Source: Tardiphaga sp. (GTDB taxonomy: Bacteria; Pseudomonadota; Alphaproteobacteria; Rhizobiales; Xanthobacteraceae). Taken from it: a stretch of 5,721 nt of DNA. Positions 5,216-5,721 of this stretch are shown piece by piece. The notes under the pieces were generated by a model. It was not told where the DNA came from. It saw only the letters and a program-made list of their open reading frames with translations, and ran no database searches. Location of the stretch: NCBI GenBank assembly GCA_028290765.1, contig JAQGJF010000569.1, positions 1 to 5,721 of the forward strand. Direction: 5' to 3'. Position 1 is the stretch's first letter. The number at the start of each line of letters is the position of its first letter. The position numbers and the translations under genes were made by a program.

Positions 5216-5587
5216 TTAGCCGGCGACGGCGGCCAGCTCGCATTCGACCAGCTGCAGCCGCTCGGCGTCGCGTGTCGCCGATGCGAGCACCGCGTCGAGC
5301 AGCCCGGGAAAGCGCGAATCGAGATCCTCGCGGCGCAGCCGCATCAGCCGCGCGGTGCCGACCACGCGGGTCAGCATCAGCCCGGATTCGCGAAGCTTGG
5401 CAAAATGATAGGCGAGGTTGGACTTGCCGCTCAGCGCGTTGAAGTCGCCGCAGCGCAGTTCGTTGCCGCCGCTCTCCTGCTTGGCCAGGATATAGACGAT
5501 CGCAAGCCGGGTCGGATCGCTGAGGCAATCCAAAACCGCGGGGAGTTCGATCTGGTCGCGACCAGGGTGCAGAGGCTGACGGCTCAT
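5216..5587 (-). CDS. ArsR/SmtB-family transcriptional repressor
   Basis: A 123-residue winged-helix dimeric repressor. LPAVLDCLSDPTRLAIVYIL (15-34) is the opening helix pair typical of ArsR proteins. ALSGKSNLAYHFAKLRESGL (51-70) is the recognition helix, and VVGTARLMRLRREDL (75-89) the wing. The ELCVCDL metal motif of arsenic sensors is replaced by ELRCGDF (43-49), leaving one Cys shifted by a position, so metal binding at that site is unlikely; Cys21 and Cys116 are the other cysteines. The ATG at 5587 is chosen because similarity starts there. There is no ribosome binding site at usual spacing, and a predicted promoter suggests a leaderless transcript. ATG at 5599 is the alternative. Two matching operators lie in the divergent promoter region, pointing to self-repression and control of the gene at the right edge. 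Confidence 0.9.
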   Translation of the reverse strand: MSRQPLHPGRDQIELPAVLDCLSDPTRLAIVYILAKQESGGNELRCGDFNALSGKSNLAYHFAKLRESGLMLTRVVGTARLMRLRREDLDSRFPGLLDAVLASATRDAERLQLVECELAAVAG

Positions 5588-5594
5588 ACCCCGA

Positions 5595-5623
5595 ATCATA
5601 GCCGTTCGCGCCAGCTGTCGCAA
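5595..5623 (-). promoter_or_regulatory. sigma-70-like promoter for the arsR-type gene, predicting a leaderless start
   Basis: On the minus strand TTGCGA (complement of 5618-5623, four of six) and TATGAT (complement of 5595-5600, five of six) are separated by 17 bases. The start would fall at 5587-5588, on or next to the chosen ATG. Operator 1 (5625-5642) ends two bases upstream of this -35 box. Confidence 0.4.
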
Positions 5624-5624
5624 T

Positions 5625-5642
5625 GTTCAATATTTATTGAAC
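5625..5642. promoter_or_regulatory. operator 1, predicted ArsR-type repressor site
   Basis: GTTCAATA and TATTGAAC form an 18-bp palindrome with 8-bp arms and a TT centre. It contains GTTCAA-N6-TTGAAC, shared exactly with operator 2. It lies between the two divergent -35 boxes (5618-5623 minus, 5646-5651 plus). ArsR/SmtB dimers typically bind AT-rich palindromes of this size next to their own gene. Confidence 0.7.
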
Positions 5643-5645
5643 CAA

Positions 5646-5673
5646 TTGACATCGGCGTGCCTGGCCTGATAGT
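5646..5673 (+). promoter_or_regulatory. sigma-70-like promoter for the gene at the right edge
   Basis: A perfect TTGACA (5646-5651) is followed after 16 bases by GATAGT (5668-5673, four of six). The start would fall near 5680, inside operator 2, giving a leader of about 25 nt before the ATG at 5705. Occupied operators would cover both ends of this promoter. Confidence 0.6.
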
Positions 5674-5689
5674 TCAACAATCATTGAAC
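5672..5689. promoter_or_regulatory. operator 2, predicted ArsR-type repressor site
   Basis: GTTCAA (5672-5677), six bases, TTGAAC (5684-5689): the same half-sites and spacing as operator 1, centred 47 bp from it. It overlaps the -10 box and predicted start site of the rightward gene, a position typical for direct repression. Confidence 0.7.
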
Positions 5690-5704
5690 AATGGAGCGAT
5701 GGCA

Positions 5705-5721
5705 ATGAGCGTGTTTTGGCT
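5705..5721 (+). CDS. 5' end of an unidentified gene divergent from the ArsR-type regulator (cut by window edge)
   Basis: Five codons are visible (MSVFW) before the window ends. The ATG at 5705 has GGAG at 5693-5696, eight bases before it; an in-frame ATG at 5699 would begin MAMSVFW but is only two bases from that GGAG. A promoter and two ArsR-type operators precede it, so it is very likely the regulated target of the divergent repressor. The hydrophobic start would suit an exporter, but five residues cannot identify a family. Confidence 0.6.

Overview
The window is high-GC DNA from an alphaproteobacterium, most likely the Bradyrhizobium/Rhodopseudomonas/Afipia group (Nitrobacteraceae). I infer this from the protein sequences, from an EcfG-type promoter (GGAAC-N16-CGTT) in front of dps, from palindromic intergenic repeats of the kind common in Bradyrhizobium, and from carA lying beside what looks like the start of a GatB/YqeY-domain gene. 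This is recognition from memory; no search was run. It reads as ordinary chromosomal housekeeping and stress genes. There is no insertion sequence, integrase, phage gene or CRISPR array.

Left part (1-2178). At the left edge are the first eight codons of a leftward gene that looks like a GatB/YqeY-domain protein. Behind it, on the same strand, is a compact alpha/beta hydrolase (105-806). Divergent from the hydrolase is carA (988-2178), the glutaminase subunit of carbamoyl-phosphate synthetase, which feeds arginine and pyrimidine synthesis. The 181 bp between them hold two face-to-face sigma-70-like promoters, with a cluster of AATCC/GGATT palindromes between the two -35 boxes. The carA promoter places the transcription start on or next to the ATG, so the mRNA may be leaderless. 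carB is not adjacent.

Middle (2179-4303). After carA comes a BIME-like pair of 32-nt palindromes, then a PaaI-type hotdog thioesterase (2386-2880) and a YjlB-type cupin (2933-3454), both rightward. A possible EcfG promoter for the cupin overlaps the end of the thioesterase gene. Convergent to the cupin is dps (3635-4162, minus), a ferritin-like DNA-binding stress protein with a GTG start, a strong ribosome binding site and a clear EcfG promoter. Between cupin and dps lie a perfect 30-bp inverted repeat and a bidirectional intrinsic terminator.

Right part (4304-5721). A class I SAM-dependent methyltransferase runs rightward, divergent from dps. It is followed by a tRNA-Cys-like gene (5105-5179) with perfect acceptor and T arms but an 8-nt anticodon loop and an altered D loop. 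An ArsR-family repressor (5216-5587, minus) is divergent from a gene cut off by the right edge after five codons. Their shared promoter region carries two matched operators, GTTCAA-N6-TTGAAC, 47 bp apart, and the rightward promoter lies between and into them. This is a likely self-contained repressor/target unit, and its signal is unknown because the usual ArsR metal motif is absent.

No stretch over 300 bases lacks a gene. The most unusual items are the tRNA-Cys-like gene, the two-operator ArsR region, the two possible EcfG promoters, and the two self-complementary repeat elements.
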